DNA from: Candidatus Jettenia caeni
GTDB lineage: Bacteria; Planctomycetota; Brocadiia; Brocadiales; Brocadiaceae
Reading direction: 5' to 3'
DNA length: 64,000 nt
Assembly: GCA_000296795.1 (NCBI GenBank)
Contig: BAFH01000002.1
Location: 466,686 to 530,685, forward strand
Part shown: positions 1-8,521 of the stretch, in pieces
Numbering within the stretch: position 1 is the stretch's first letter
Layout: each line of letters opens with the position of its first letter
Made by a program: the position numbers and the translations under genes
Notes under the pieces: generated by a model
Databases searched by the model: none
Told to the model about the DNA's origin: nothing
The model's input: only the letters and a program-made list of their open reading frames with translations

Positions 1-2
1 AT

Positions 3-380
3 AAAAGCAGAATATATGGTATCTGGCCGGCAGCGCAAAGGCAAGGGGTAATTGCCGGAATTAATATGGCTGGTGATAATGAGATATACACGGGCACAGT
101 ACCATCCACAACCCTAAAAGTAGCCGGCATCAGTCTCACGTCAATGGGCGATATCCTGACAGAAGATAAAACGGTTGAACATATTAAAGCAAAAGACCCT
201 GTCAAAAATATTTACAAAAAGCTCTTTATCAAAGGCGGAAAGATTTTAGGTGCGATTTTTCTCGGCGATGTCAAAAATGCCCTTGATATAGGAAAGCTCA
301 TGGAAAAGAAGATAGATGTGAGTAATTATAAGGAAAGGATTTTAGATACAAATTTCGATATCAAAGGTTTATTACAATAG
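3..380 (+). CDS. FAD-dependent pyridine nucleotide-disulphide oxidoreductase, C-terminal part (cut by window edge)
   Basis: The frame is open from the left edge, so only the last 125 residues are visible. The stretch IYGIWPAAQRQGVIAGINMA followed by TVPSTTLKVAGISLTSMGDI is typical of the end of the FAD domain and the start of the small C-terminal domain in NADH-rubredoxin reductase and NirB/NADH-oxidase-like flavoproteins. Such enzymes pass electrons from NAD(P)H to rubredoxin, oxygen or nitrite. The neighbouring stress genes make a role in oxygen or peroxide detoxification plausible, but the partner cannot be told from the fragment. An internal ATG at 66 lies inside this conserved block and is not the true start. 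Confidence 0.8.
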   Translation, partial: KSRIYGIWPAAQRQGVIAGINMAGDNEIYTGTVPSTTLKVAGISLTSMGDILTEDKTVEHIKAKDPVKNIYKKLFIKGGKILGAIFLGDVKNALDIGKLMEKKIDVSNYKERILDTNFDIKGLLQ

Positions 381-397
381 CTTCAAAAGAAAAATTT

Positions 398-802
398 ATG
401 AAAGCCCAAAAGATGCTTTATAACCTTATTGCGCACATTTTGACAGATCTTTTGAAGCAATACAAACAAACATTCATACGTTTTACAAAAATTAAAGCAG
501 TTCTTTACTATATCAAGGCTATTAGAGTTATACGGTTAATATACATCGGTATATTTCTCTTAATTTTGAGCTTCATTATAATGATCAGTGGTTTTCTGTT
601 TTTGCATGTATCGTTTCTTTATTACTTTCCTTTGAGTAAAGAAGTAAAAGCGTTAATTCTTTTTTCACTCGGTATTTTCTATTTTCTGGTCCCCATAGGG
701 GTGTTTCTTTATTTTACTTCACAGAGAGTTTGGATGAAATTTTCAAAGGCAAATAAATTGATACAGGAGATTTTGAAAACGGCTTCTGAAGATAAAAAAT
801 AA
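398..802 (+). CDS. Small membrane protein, YqjE-like (phage holin superfamily III-like)
   Basis: A 134-residue protein with a basic amphipathic N-terminus (about 1-45), two strongly hydrophobic segments (about 47-75 and 84-108) and a charged C-terminal tail. It starts 17 bp after the flavoprotein stop and is followed by DUF1328 and DUF883 genes. In proteobacteria DUF883 (YqjD) sits next to YqjE, a two-helix membrane protein of similar size, which is the basis for the name. The sequence alone is too generic for a firm family call. A role in membrane stress is inferred from the neighbours only. Confidence 0.5.
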   Translation: MKAQKMLYNLIAHILTDLLKQYKQTFIRFTKIKAVLYYIKAIRVIRLIYIGIFLLILSFIIMISGFLFLHVSFLYYFPLSKEVKALILFSLGIFYFLVPIGVFLYFTSQRVWMKFSKANKLIQEILKTASEDKK

Positions 803-842
803 ACTGTTTATTCTCATTTGAAAATACGAAGGAGATATTACC

Positions 843-1007
843 ATGCTTTACTGGGCTGCAGTCTTTTTTGTCATATCGATCATCGCTGCACTCTTTGGAT
901 TTACCGATATAGCGGTGGCATCTGTTAGTATTGCTAAGATACTTTTCTTTATTTTTATCGTACTTTTTATCATTTCTTTAGTCCTTGGGCTAGTTAGGCG
1001 CCTGTAA
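843..1007 (+). CDS. DUF1328 (YtjA family) membrane protein
   Basis: A 54-residue protein made of two hydrophobic helices. It begins [20 protein letters not shown], then continues [16 protein letters not shown] and ends LVLGLVRRL. This is the complete and usual length and pattern of the YtjA/DUF1328 family, small inner-membrane proteins often found with general stress genes; their biochemical role is unknown. A good ribosome binding site (GAAGGAG, about 827-833) precedes the ATG. It lies between the YqjE-like and DUF883 genes in the same direction, suggesting one transcript. Confidence 0.85.
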   Translation: MLYWAAVFFVISIIAALFGFTDIAVASVSIAKILFFIFIVLFIISLVLGLVRRL

Positions 1008-1072
1008 CCTCCAGAAGGAAGCAGGATAGATGAAATTTTACAGACAAGGTAAATTGGAGAAGAAACCGCACT

Positions 1073-1414
1073 ATGGACAACAAAACGAAAGAAAATGCGG
1101 GAAGTATATTAAAAATTGATGAAGCACTTGAATTTCTGAATAGAGAATTAGCAGGAAAGAAAGATGAAATTAATCGATTGATCAGTGAAAAATACTCAAA
1201 CCTCAAAGAGATTATAGGTACGGGTAAGGAAATGATGGAAAAAACAAAACAAACTCTCGAAGATGCTGTGGGTAAGGGAGAAGAAAAAGTAAAAGAAATG
1301 ACAACAGAAATTGATAAAAGAGTACATACCAACCCGTGGCTGGCCATAGGTATCGCTGCTGCTAGTGGTCTCCTTTTGGGATATATTATTGAGGCAAGTA
1401 GACGTTCAAAGTAA
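1073..1414 (+). CDS. DUF883 (ElaB/YqjD family) membrane-anchored protein
   Basis: 113 residues: a charged coiled-coil-like region (about 10-85) followed by VHTNPWLAIGIAAASGLLLG, the typical single C-terminal transmembrane segment of DUF883 proteins, and a short basic end. E. coli YqjD and ElaB are tail-anchored inner-membrane proteins reported to bind ribosomes in stationary phase; whether this homologue does so is not shown. GGAGAAG at 1054-1060 serves as ribosome binding site. The next 120 bp hold a decayed partial copy of the same gene. Confidence 0.8.
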   Translation: MDNKTKENAGSILKIDEALEFLNRELAGKKDEINRLISEKYSNLKEIIGTGKEMMEKTKQTLEDAVGKGEEKVKEMTTEIDKRVHTNPWLAIGIAAASGLLLGYIIEASRRSK

Positions 1415-1418
1415 GGAG

Positions 1419-1535
1419 AAGAAAGAAGGGTTTAGCCGATTACTTACTGAAAAACATTCGAATATCAAAGAAGTTATGAGTGAAGCAGCAAAATCATATG
1501 AGAGAGTAGACAGATATGAATTTTTTAGAGTTTAA
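1419..1535 (+). pseudogene. Partial tandem copy of the DUF883 gene
   Basis: The open frame from 1431 reads FSRLLTEKHSNIKEVMSEAA and so on. It matches NRLISEKYSNLKEIIG of the DUF883 protein just upstream; about 30 of 41 bases agree between 1176-1216 and 1437-1477. There is no start codon and no transmembrane end, and the frame runs into the next gene before stopping at 1533-1535. It is best read as the remnant of a tandem duplication. Confidence 0.6.
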
Positions 1536-2493
1536 GCCGATTACAAATTCCTTGTTAGCATTTAGTCTGCTTGGCCTTGGTATTATCAATGCAGTATTTA
1601 TCTCCTTTTTGATTGGCAGGGTTACTCCTCCGAAATATCTAAGATTTTTCCGAATAGCGCATCGTATCACGGGATATATTTTTTTGGCTCTGTATCTATT
1701 TATTGGCGCCATAATGTTTAAGAAGCTTGGAGAATTTAGCATGTTGCCGCCAAAGGCAACGATTCATTCGTATATTGGGAGTATTATTTTCCCTTTAATA
1801 ATAATGAAGATATGTATAAACAGGTTTTTCAGGAAGTTTTATAACAGGTTATCGATGTATGGTGTGATTATCCTCATTGCTGTATACATGCAGATTCCCT
1901 TGTACGCAGGATTGTATATATACTCATCAATCAAGAGTAAATATATTTCCCTTATGGAAGATGGAAGGCTTGTATGGATCAATGTAGATATTGGCCGGAG
2001 GATCGTCCAGCAAAAATGCTCTACGTGCCATTCTTTAGAAAAGGTTTATGCGTCTGCCAAAACAGAGGCCGATTGGAGGGGTTATGTATCACGCATGCGT
2101 ATGAAGGATCCAACGATTGTGAATGATCGGGAAGCCCTGGAGGCAGTAGGCTATTTAGTAAAAAATCTAGGGATCGACGAGATGAAGATGGATATACAGG
2201 TAGGAATGAGGATTATCCTGGAAAAGTGCCATAAATGCCATACCCTTGAGCGAATATTTACCGTTAAAATGACCCAGGGGGAGTGGGCACAAACGATAGA
2301 AAAAATGAGATCATTTGATCCTTTTCTGTTAAATGATTCAGAAGCGCGCCACGTAAATTACTATTTAAGCAAGGTCCTTGCCAGGCAAAAGACAGGGCAA
2401 AGTAAACTGGAAACGTACACAATAAGTCAAGACGCATCTTCTGCTCTTTCTCATAAAAAGTGGGATGACAATGTTTTCATATTGTGTGAGTAA
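1516..2493 (+). CDS. Membrane-bound di-haem cytochrome c with tandem haem domains
   Basis: 325 residues. The first 145 form four to five hydrophobic segments and carry two histidines in or at the ends of helices (H49 in RIAHRITGY and H84 in ATIHSYIG), possible b-haem ligands. After the last helix come two similar domains of about 65 residues, each with one CXXCH: CSTCH at 168-172 and CHKCH at 238-242. Both share the pattern CHSLEKV/CHTLERI, then W, RM/KMR, DP and ND, so the pair arose by duplication. The architecture suggests electron transfer between the quinone pool and periplasmic (or anammoxosome) acceptors. The family is not one I can name. The ATG is preceded by GAGAG and overlaps the DUF883 remnant. 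Confidence 0.75.
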   Translation: MNFLEFKPITNSLLAFSLLGLGIINAVFISFLIGRVTPPKYLRFFRIAHRITGYIFLALYLFIGAIMFKKLGEFSMLPPKATIHSYIGSIIFPLIIMKICINRFFRKFYNRLSMYGVIILIAVYMQIPLYAGLYIYSSIKSKYISLMEDGRLVWINVDIGRRIVQQKCSTCHSLEKVYASAKTEADWRGYVSRMRMKDPTIVNDREALEAVGYLVKNLGIDEMKMDIQVGMRIILEKCHKCHTLERIFTVKMTQGEWAQTIEKMRSFDPFLLNDSEARHVNYYLSKVLARQKTGQSKLETYTISQDASSALSHKKWDDNVFILCE

Positions 2494-2664
2494 TGCAGGA
2501 TAAATTATATGGAGCAAGTCCACCGTACGAAAGGTTCTTTATTGCTAATATAAACGCATTGAGAAAAGCATCATTGCTAGAGGTAAAGTGTACATTTTAA
2601 AATTCATATTGTATTTTGTACTTTGCAATTTACATTTCCGACTCGTTTGGATTAGGGGTCTATT

Positions 2665-3429
2665 ATGTGTATAGAATTGTTTAGTTTACGTGATAAAGTT
2701 GCCCTTGTGACGGGCGCTGGTAAAGGGCTTGGTAAATCAATGGCATTGGCGCTTTCTGAATCAGGCGCACACGTTGCCGTGGTAAGCCGTACATTATCAG
2801 ATCTAGAGGCAACCACCAGGGAGGTGCAGGAAAATGGTGTAAAATCCATCCCAATCGTTGCCGATGTTACAAAGTTGGGAGATGTGGCACAAATGCTCGA
2901 GAGGGTTTTACATGAATTTAAGACTGTTGATATTCTCGTCAACAATGTTGGTACATTCATGGGCGGTCCGTTTCTCGAATTTTCTGAAGATGAATGGTAT
3001 AAGCAGATCGAAGTTAATCTCACCAGTACCTATTTGTGTTCAAAGGTTGTGGGAAAACATATGGTTGAGAGACAGAAGGGTAAGATCATCAATATGAGTT
3101 CTGCCTTGGGGGTGTTTGGTGCCAGTGGATCATCGGCGTATTGTGTCAGCAAAGGCGGTGTAATCCAATTAACGAAGGCCCTTGCTGTTGAGTGGGCAAA
3201 GTATAACATTCAGGTAAATTCCATAGCTCCATATTCCATGGAGACTGAAAAGACAAGGGTTATGCTGGAGGACGAAAAGGTTAAGAAGGCGATAGTTTCA
3301 AAGATACCTTTGAAACGCATCGGCCAGCCTGGAGATCTCTCTGGCGCTGTAGTTTTTCTGGCTTCAAGGGCATCCGATTATATTACAGGACAGGTATTAT
3401 TTGTAGACGGTGGGTTTTCGGTGCAGTAA
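2665..3429 (+). CDS. Short-chain dehydrogenase/reductase (classical SDR, FabG-like)
   Basis: 254 residues, the usual SDR length. The Rossmann motif TGAGKGLG lies near residue 17, a NNVG variant of NNAG near 92, the catalytic Ser in INMSSALG near 143 and YCVSK (Tyr and Lys) near 158. The end, ITGQVLFVDGG, is also typical. It uses NAD(P)H to oxidise or reduce an alcohol/carbonyl; the substrate cannot be told from sequence. AGGGG at 2654-2658 precedes the ATG. The di-haem peroxidase gene begins about 50 bp after its stop, so the two may be co-transcribed. Confidence 0.85.
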   Translation: MCIELFSLRDKVALVTGAGKGLGKSMALALSESGAHVAVVSRTLSDLEATTREVQENGVKSIPIVADVTKLGDVAQMLERVLHEFKTVDILVNNVGTFMGGPFLEFSEDEWYKQIEVNLTSTYLCSKVVGKHMVERQKGKIINMSSALGVFGASGSSAYCVSKGGVIQLTKALAVEWAKYNIQVNSIAPYSMETEKTRVMLEDEKVKKAIVSKIPLKRIGQPGDLSGAVVFLASRASDYITGQVLFVDGGFSVQ

Positions 3430-3479
3430 AGAACATGAACGGTATTAATAACTTATCAATGTCTTGGAGGTTTTTTGTT

Positions 3480-4670
3480 ATGAATTCTGTTGTAAGTGTA
3501 GTAAATATTGCGAGATGTGTTGCTGGAGGTATTATTTCTTTGTTCTTTATCATGCAAATGGTACAGGGTGATGATCTAGTGCGGTTCTCCTCCGCAGATT
3601 ATTTATCACCTGTAATACTTCCTGTAAATGATCAGCAGGCAAACAGCGAAGAGGATGAGGAGGATGAAACAGCTAAAAAGCACGCAGCCCATGCTAAAGA
3701 TATAGCGAAATTCCCACCCATAGGACCTCTTTCACCGGCAAAAATACCTGCTGATAATCCTCAAACGCCGGCAAAGATTGAATTAGGGAAAAAACTTTTT
3801 TTTGACCCTCGCCTTTCCGGAAATAATTGGATTAGTTGTGCCACGTGCCATAATCCTGCTCTGGGCTTTGCAGACGGATTGCCCAGATTCATAGGAGGGC
3901 CTGGCTCTAAGGAAGGCGGCCGGCACTCTCCGACAATTATTAATTGTGCTTACAATGAATTACAATTTTGGGATGGACGCGCCCCAACCCTGGAAGCACA
4001 GGCAATAGGCCCTGTACAAAACCCTGATGAAATGTTTGAAACCCTGGATAGTGCCGTAAGAAAGCTCAGCAAGCTTCCTGATTATGTCAAAGCATTTCAA
4101 GAGGTATTTGGCACCGGGGTAACTGTTGATGGCATAGCCAAGGCGCTGGCAGCATTTGAACGCACAATAATCTATGCAAATTCTCCCTTTGATAAATATA
4201 TGCAAGGCGATGCAACTGCCATGAATGAATCAGCCAAACGAGGTATGAATCTGTTTAACGGCAAAGCAGAATGTATTATATGCCATAACGGACCTAATTT
4301 TACCGACAATAAATTTCACAATATTGGTGTACCGGCAGAAGGTCCGATTAAGGAAGATTTAGGGCGGTATAACATTACAAAAAACGAATCTGATAAAGGG
4401 GCATTTAAGACGCCTACCTTGCGGAATATCACAGATACAGCTCCTTATATGCACGATGGATTTTTTCCGACATTATTCGAGGTGGTACAATTCTACAACG
4501 TAGGTGGGGGAAGGAGCGAAAACAAGAGTCACCATATTCACTCCTTACGCCTGACTCCTGAAGAGGTTAATGACCTTATTGAATTCCTGAAGGCATTAAC
4601 GGGTGAACCTGTTCAAATTACATATGAAGCGTCGCCGATTATCTATCCCAATTTACCAAAGAGCTTTTAA
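3480..4670 (+). CDS. Di-haem cytochrome c peroxidase (MauG/CcpA family)
   Basis: 396 residues from the preferred start. An upstream in-frame ATG at 3435 exists, but ATG 3480 has TTGGAGG nine bases before it and gives an N-terminal hydrophobic export segment. Two haem sites are present, CATCHNPALGFADG and CIICHNGPNFTD. The intervening GGRHSPTIINCAYN and the C-terminal TAPYMHDGFFPTL (a likely Met/His axial region) are typical of bacterial di-haem peroxidases. An acidic linker rich in E and D follows the signal. Expected role: reduction of hydrogen peroxide to water in the periplasmic space with electrons from cytochromes c. The dioxygenase-like gene follows by 5 bp. Confidence 0.88.
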   Translation: MNSVVSVVNIARCVAGGIISLFFIMQMVQGDDLVRFSSADYLSPVILPVNDQQANSEEDEEDETAKKHAAHAKDIAKFPPIGPLSPAKIPADNPQTPAKIELGKKLFFDPRLSGNNWISCATCHNPALGFADGLPRFIGGPGSKEGGRHSPTIINCAYNELQFWDGRAPTLEAQAIGPVQNPDEMFETLDSAVRKLSKLPDYVKAFQEVFGTGVTVDGIAKALAAFERTIIYANSPFDKYMQGDATAMNESAKRGMNLFNGKAECIICHNGPNFTDNKFHNIGVPAEGPIKEDLGRYNITKNESDKGAFKTPTLRNITDTAPYMHDGFFPTLFEVVQFYNVGGGRSENKSHHIHSLRLTPEEVNDLIEFLKALTGEPVQITYEASPIIYPNLPKSF

Positions 4671-4675
4671 TATAT

Positions 4676-5206
4676 ATGGATACCCTTTTAAAAAATTTTA
4701 TCGACCGTCTGGAATCTTTACCAGATAAACCATCTTCCGATACCCTGAAAACATGTTTATTGGAAATAGATAGAAGGCAATTACCGATTAAGGAATATAC
4801 CGGTTTTTCAAGCCAGGGATACAAAAGAAATGTTGTTCATGTAAGCGGCAAATGCGAGATTGCCGTTATCTGCTTTAAAAAAGAACAGTTTACTCCGATA
4901 CATGATCATGGCGGCTCTATTGGCGTCACGATTGTCCGGGAAGGCGCCATGACAGAGGAGCTTTTCATAAAGCAACCTACCGGTATGATTACTCCTACGT
5001 TTACCCGGAAGTATCGCAAAGGTGAGTTGGCTTACATAAATACTGCAACCATTCATCGTATATCGAATACCCATACCGATGATCTGGTCACTATTAATAT
5101 ATATTTTCCACCGCTAACATTAATGAATCTCTATAATTTGGGAAATACTCAGGTAGAAAAATGGTTTGCCGATTACTCCGATTTCAAGGGTCTAATTCCC
5201 CGTTGA
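4676..5206 (+). CDS. Cysteine dioxygenase-family cupin
   Basis: 176 residues with the cupin motif FTPIHDHGGSIGVTIVREG near residue 75, whose two histidines, with His in ATIHRISN near 124, form the three-His iron site of cysteine dioxygenase-type enzymes. The end, DDLVTINIYFPPL, is also typical of the family. These enzymes add oxygen to thiols such as cysteine or 3-mercaptopropionate. An oxygenase in an apparent anaerobe is notable and fits the oxygen-related neighbourhood. Start ATG lies 5 bp after the peroxidase stop with no strong ribosome binding site, suggesting translational coupling. Confidence 0.75.
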   Translation: MDTLLKNFIDRLESLPDKPSSDTLKTCLLEIDRRQLPIKEYTGFSSQGYKRNVVHVSGKCEIAVICFKKEQFTPIHDHGGSIGVTIVREGAMTEELFIKQPTGMITPTFTRKYRKGELAYINTATIHRISNTHTDDLVTINIYFPPLTLMNLYNLGNTQVEKWFADYSDFKGLIPR

Positions 5207-5223
5207 TTCATTATGGGAACAAT

Positions 5224-5291
5224 CTTTAGTCTTAAAAACCCAACACTATCCCATACTTTTATGAATTGGCTCCTTGTCCTAAAGACTAAAG
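5224..5291. repeat. 10-bp inverted repeat between cupin and gdh genes
   Basis: CTTTAGTCTT at 5224-5233 and AAGACTAAAG at 5282-5291 are perfect inverted copies separated by 48 bp. There is no T-run, so it is not an obvious terminator. An operator or long-loop hairpin in the gdh leader is possible. Confidence 0.35.
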
Positions 5292-5412
5292 GATCTCTTC
5301 TCTAAGGCCCTTTATGTTACTCCGGGCACAGGAAACTCATAGACAGGACAAACTATTTCTTTCGTCCCATGGAGTTTTGGTAATTTGTTTCTTTTGCATA
5401 AAAGAGGAATGA

Positions 5413-6657
5413 ATGGTAAATGGCCCTTGGCAAACAGCGTTAGCACAGCTCGACCATGTGTCTGAAATAATGATGCTTCCCGACAGCGTTCATCAATTAC
5501 TCAGAAATTTCGATCGTATATTAACTGTTTCTGTGCCCATACTGATGGACAATGGCTCTCTGAGGGTTTTCAATGGATTTCGTGTACAACACAATGCATC
5601 ACGCGGTCCCTATAAAGGAGGGGTAAGATATCATCCGGAGCTTACTCTTGAAGACTTACAAGCCCTGGCGATGGAGATGACATGGAAGTGTTCCCTGGTA
5701 GGAGTGCCGTTTGGGGGTGCTAAAGGCGGCATTATCTGTAATCCCAAAACACTTTCAAAGGCAGAACTGGAAAGACTTACACGGCGTTATACGTATGCTA
5801 TTATGCCTATTATCGGTATAGAAAAAGATATCCCCGCCCCTGATATAAATACCAACGAACAAATTATGGCGTGGATGATGGATACTTACAGCATAAATAA
5901 CGGTTATTGTACTCCGGGAATTGTAACGGGCAAACCACTCAATATAGGTGGTTCTTTAGGACGGAAAGATGCAGCCGGACTTGGCATTACCTTTGTTATC
6001 GAAAATGTCATAAAAAATATGAAGATGGAGTTAAAGGGACTTACCGTAGCAATCCAGGGATACGGAAACGTTGGGTCGACCGTTGGGAAGTTTCTCTATG
6101 AATCAGGCTGCAGGATTATTGCTGTAAGCAGTTCGAAGGGAAGCGTCTATAATCCAAAGGGTTTAGATCATCATGCCCTTATAAGATATTACAAAGAAAA
6201 CGGCTCTTTTGAACATTTTCCGTATGCCGAAAGCATAACAAATGAAACCTTATTGGAATTACCTTGTGACGTGCTCATACCCGCAGCGATGGGAAATCAA
6301 ATTACTAAAAAGAACGCGGGTAAAATAAAGGCCAAGATACTTGTTGAAGGAGCCAATGGACCAACAACGCCAGAGGCGGATCATATACTTGCCGAGCGTA
6401 AAATACCGGTTATCCCTGACATACTGGCTAATGCAGGCGGTGTAATTGTCTCGTATTTCGAATGGGTGCAGGATGTACAGTGTTTTTTCTGGTGTGAGAA
6501 GGAAATAAATACCAGACTGAAAAATCTTCTGAACCAGGCTTACGAAGAAGTCCTTCACGTTTCTCATGAAAGGGGATTTACCCTGCGTACCGCCGCCATG
6601 ATCCTGGCTATAAAAAAGGTTGCCGATGCAATTTCAGTAAGAGGTATATATCCGTAA
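5413..6657 (+). CDS. gdhA: Glutamate dehydrogenase (Glu/Leu/Phe/Val dehydrogenase family)
   Basis: 414 residues, the normal length of hexameric bacterial GDH. The N-terminal half has GPYKGGVRYHPEL and WKCSLVGVPFGGAKGGI, which hold the substrate and catalytic lysines. The C-terminal Rossmann domain has IQGYGNVGS near residue 217 and VEGANGPTTPEAD, ANAGGVIVSYFEW. It interconverts 2-oxoglutarate plus ammonium and glutamate, a sensible ammonium-assimilation step in an ammonium-rich lifestyle. Start: ATG 5413 with AAAGAGGA just upstream; an out-of-frame ATG lies at 5409. It stands alone with a 206-bp leader. Confidence 0.93.
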   Translation: MVNGPWQTALAQLDHVSEIMMLPDSVHQLLRNFDRILTVSVPILMDNGSLRVFNGFRVQHNASRGPYKGGVRYHPELTLEDLQALAMEMTWKCSLVGVPFGGAKGGIICNPKTLSKAELERLTRRYTYAIMPIIGIEKDIPAPDINTNEQIMAWMMDTYSINNGYCTPGIVTGKPLNIGGSLGRKDAAGLGITFVIENVIKNMKMELKGLTVAIQGYGNVGSTVGKFLYESGCRIIAVSSSKGSVYNPKGLDHHALIRYYKENGSFEHFPYAESITNETLLELPCDVLIPAAMGNQITKKNAGKIKAKILVEGANGPTTPEADHILAERKIPVIPDILANAGGVIVSYFEWVQDVQCFFWCEKEINTRLKNLLNQAYEEVLHVSHERGFTLRTAAMILAIKKVADAISVRGIYP

Positions 6658-6822
6658 ATAATGAGGCTTATTTTAATGTATAGGAAATTCAAATACACCA
6701 CTACACGTCTTTACGATTGAAAAGTCACCAAAGGCCTAATTAATATTCTTTGTGTCTCAGTATCTCTATAATTTTATTGTTAAGAAAAATCTTGTAAGAA
6801 CTATGTGAGAGAATAAGACGAT

Positions 6823-7326
6823 ATGAAATATGAAAATTTTAACGACGGAGAGGCATTAAAGCTCGCTATAAATATCGAGGAGGAAGGTCTGGAATTTTAT
6901 TCCACACTGGCAAAAAACGTCAAAGATACCAAAGTAAAGGAGATATTTTCAAAACTGGCATCTGACGAGAAGGATCATCTCGCACACTTTCAAAAGGCCT
7001 ATCATGAAATAACCTCTTCGGTAACTGCAGCAGAGGTTTGTGAAGGTTATACGGTAGACTTATATCTAAAACATCTCATCGATACAGGTATCTTTACCCA
7101 AAAAGATGAAGCAAAGAGGCTAGCGAAAGAAGTAAAGACAGATATCGATGCACTGAAAATCGGTATTCAGGCAGAGAAAGATTCTATTCTTTATTACAGC
7201 GAAGCTGCAAGAAATACCAGACATACTGCAGGCAAAGCTGCATTTGAACTTTTGGCAAATGAGGAGAAAAAACATCTCAAATTGCTTGCGGAACAAATAA
7301 AAGTATTAAAGAAAACGGTGAAATAG
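6823..7326 (+). CDS. Ferritin-like / rubrerythrin-family di-iron protein
   Basis: 167 residues, all helical. Di-iron ligands can be seen in two repeated pairs: IEEEGLEFY with SDEKDHLAHF in the N-half and AEKDSILYY with NEEKKHLKLL in the C-half (E...ExxH). There is no C-terminal rubredoxin CXXC domain, so it is a short erythrin/ferritin-like protein rather than full rubrerythrin. Such proteins reduce peroxide or handle iron. Ribosome binding site GAGAGAAT lies about 10 bp upstream. The location between gdh and redox genes fits a peroxide-defence role. Confidence 0.8.
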   Translation: MKYENFNDGEALKLAINIEEEGLEFYSTLAKNVKDTKVKEIFSKLASDEKDHLAHFQKAYHEITSSVTAAEVCEGYTVDLYLKHLIDTGIFTQKDEAKRLAKEVKTDIDALKIGIQAEKDSILYYSEAARNTRHTAGKAAFELLANEEKKHLKLLAEQIKVLKKTVK

Positions 7327-7416
7327 TCCGATTCTGAACACTATCTTTACGCTGGTTTTTTTCCACCCGGAATAGGTACTTGGGTAGGCTAAAATAACAA
7401 AAGAAAGGGGCATACT

Positions 7417-7875
7417 ATGAAAAAAATCGTGATATTAATGGCCATGATAACTATTTTTAGCTTTTTTTCCGCTACCAAATCGTTTGCTCAACAAGAAATG
7501 CAATGGAGAGGCGGCGGTGGCTGGGGAATAGGATCCCCCTATGGCAGGATGTATGATCCAAAAACCGTTGAGACTATCACAGGAGAAGTGGTGAGCGTAG
7601 ATACTATTACTCCCATGAAGGGAATGGGCTATGGTGTGCATTTGATGGTAAAAACAGACAAGGAAAAAATTTCCGTCCATTTGGGACCAGGATGGTATAT
7701 TGAAAATCAGGATACAAAGATCGAGCCAAAGGACAAGGTTGAGATTACCGGCTCAAAAATCACCCTTGAAGGGAAACCCGCAATTATTGCTGCTGAGGTT
7801 AAAAAAGGAGAAGAAGTATTAAAGCTTCGTGATGAGAAGGGATTTCCCCTATGGAGTGGTTGGAGAAGACGCTAA
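7417..7875 (+). CDS. Exported small protein, OB-fold-like (paralogue of 35926-36396)
   Basis: 152 residues with a clear signal peptide (about 1-24, cleavage near SFA-QQ). The mature part begins with a Gly-rich WRGGGGWG, then YGRMYDPKTVETITGEVVSV, VHLGPGWYIENQD, VEITGSKI and KGFPLWSGWRR. The pattern TGxVxxV...DxVEITGSxI resembles small periplasmic OB-fold domains, but I do not know a named family. A second copy with about half identical residues lies at 35926. The next gene encodes DUF4405, so the two may form a membrane-periplasm pair. Strong ribosome binding site GAAAGGGG. Confidence 0.7.
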   Translation: MKKIVILMAMITIFSFFSATKSFAQQEMQWRGGGGWGIGSPYGRMYDPKTVETITGEVVSVDTITPMKGMGYGVHLMVKTDKEKISVHLGPGWYIENQDTKIEPKDKVEITGSKITLEGKPAIIAAEVKKGEEVLKLRDEKGFPLWSGWRRR

Positions 7876-7971
7876 TACAATTGAAGCCTACCCAGTTCCA
7901 ATATACTCATAGTATCTTAATTATTTATTCGTTATACATAAGCATTTGCACAGGAATTACCGGGGTACGTG

Positions 7972-8370
7972 ATGGATAAACCAAAAGCGAATATTGTAAT
8001 TGACACCTTGATGTTTCTTTGTATGATGGCAATTGTAGGGATTGGAATGCTTATAAAGTTTATCTTACTGCCTGGCAAGAAAGCTGCGGTTGTCTATGGC
8101 AGAAAAGTAGATTTGTTGTTATTTGGATTGGACCGCCATGCATGGGGAACAATTCATCTTATTGTTGCCTTCGTCTTTTTAGGTTTACTGGCGCTTCATA
8201 TCATTTTTCATTGGAAGATGATATTTGTGTTGTACCGCAGATTATCAGGAAACAAGGTCACAAGAAGGATCATTGTTACCCTTGTTGTCATTGTTAGCGT
8301 TTCTCTTGTGGTTTTACCCTGGATTATAAAACCAGAAGTGCAAGAATCCAGTCAAAAGAGAAGGCATTAA
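7972..8370 (+). CDS. DUF4405 membrane protein
   Basis: 132 residues from ATG 7972 (a GTG at 7969 is an alternative). Three hydrophobic helices: about 9-31, 51-75 and 98-118. The conserved pattern DRHAWGTIHLIVAFVFLGLLALH with further histidine in LHIIFHWKM is typical of DUF4405, predicted b-type-haem or ferredoxin-linked membrane subunits. In other bacteria such proteins are found with cytochromes and redox enzymes; here the neighbours are an exported OB-like protein and a MauG-type protein. The exact role is unknown. Confidence 0.75.
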   Translation: MDKPKANIVIDTLMFLCMMAIVGIGMLIKFILLPGKKAAVVYGRKVDLLLFGLDRHAWGTIHLIVAFVFLGLLALHIIFHWKMIFVLYRRLSGNKVTRRIIVTLVVIVSVSLVVLPWIIKPEVQESSQKRRH

Positions 8371-8521
8371 CAAAAGAGTAAGCATTGTAATGCAGGAAAG
8401 GAGATAGATACAACCAGATACTCAAACCAAAAGAACTAAGGATATATGAAGTAGCAGGCTCGTGTAAAAATGTGACAGAAAAATCTTTTCCCAGTCCCTT
8501 CAAGGAAGAAAGGAAATAAAA

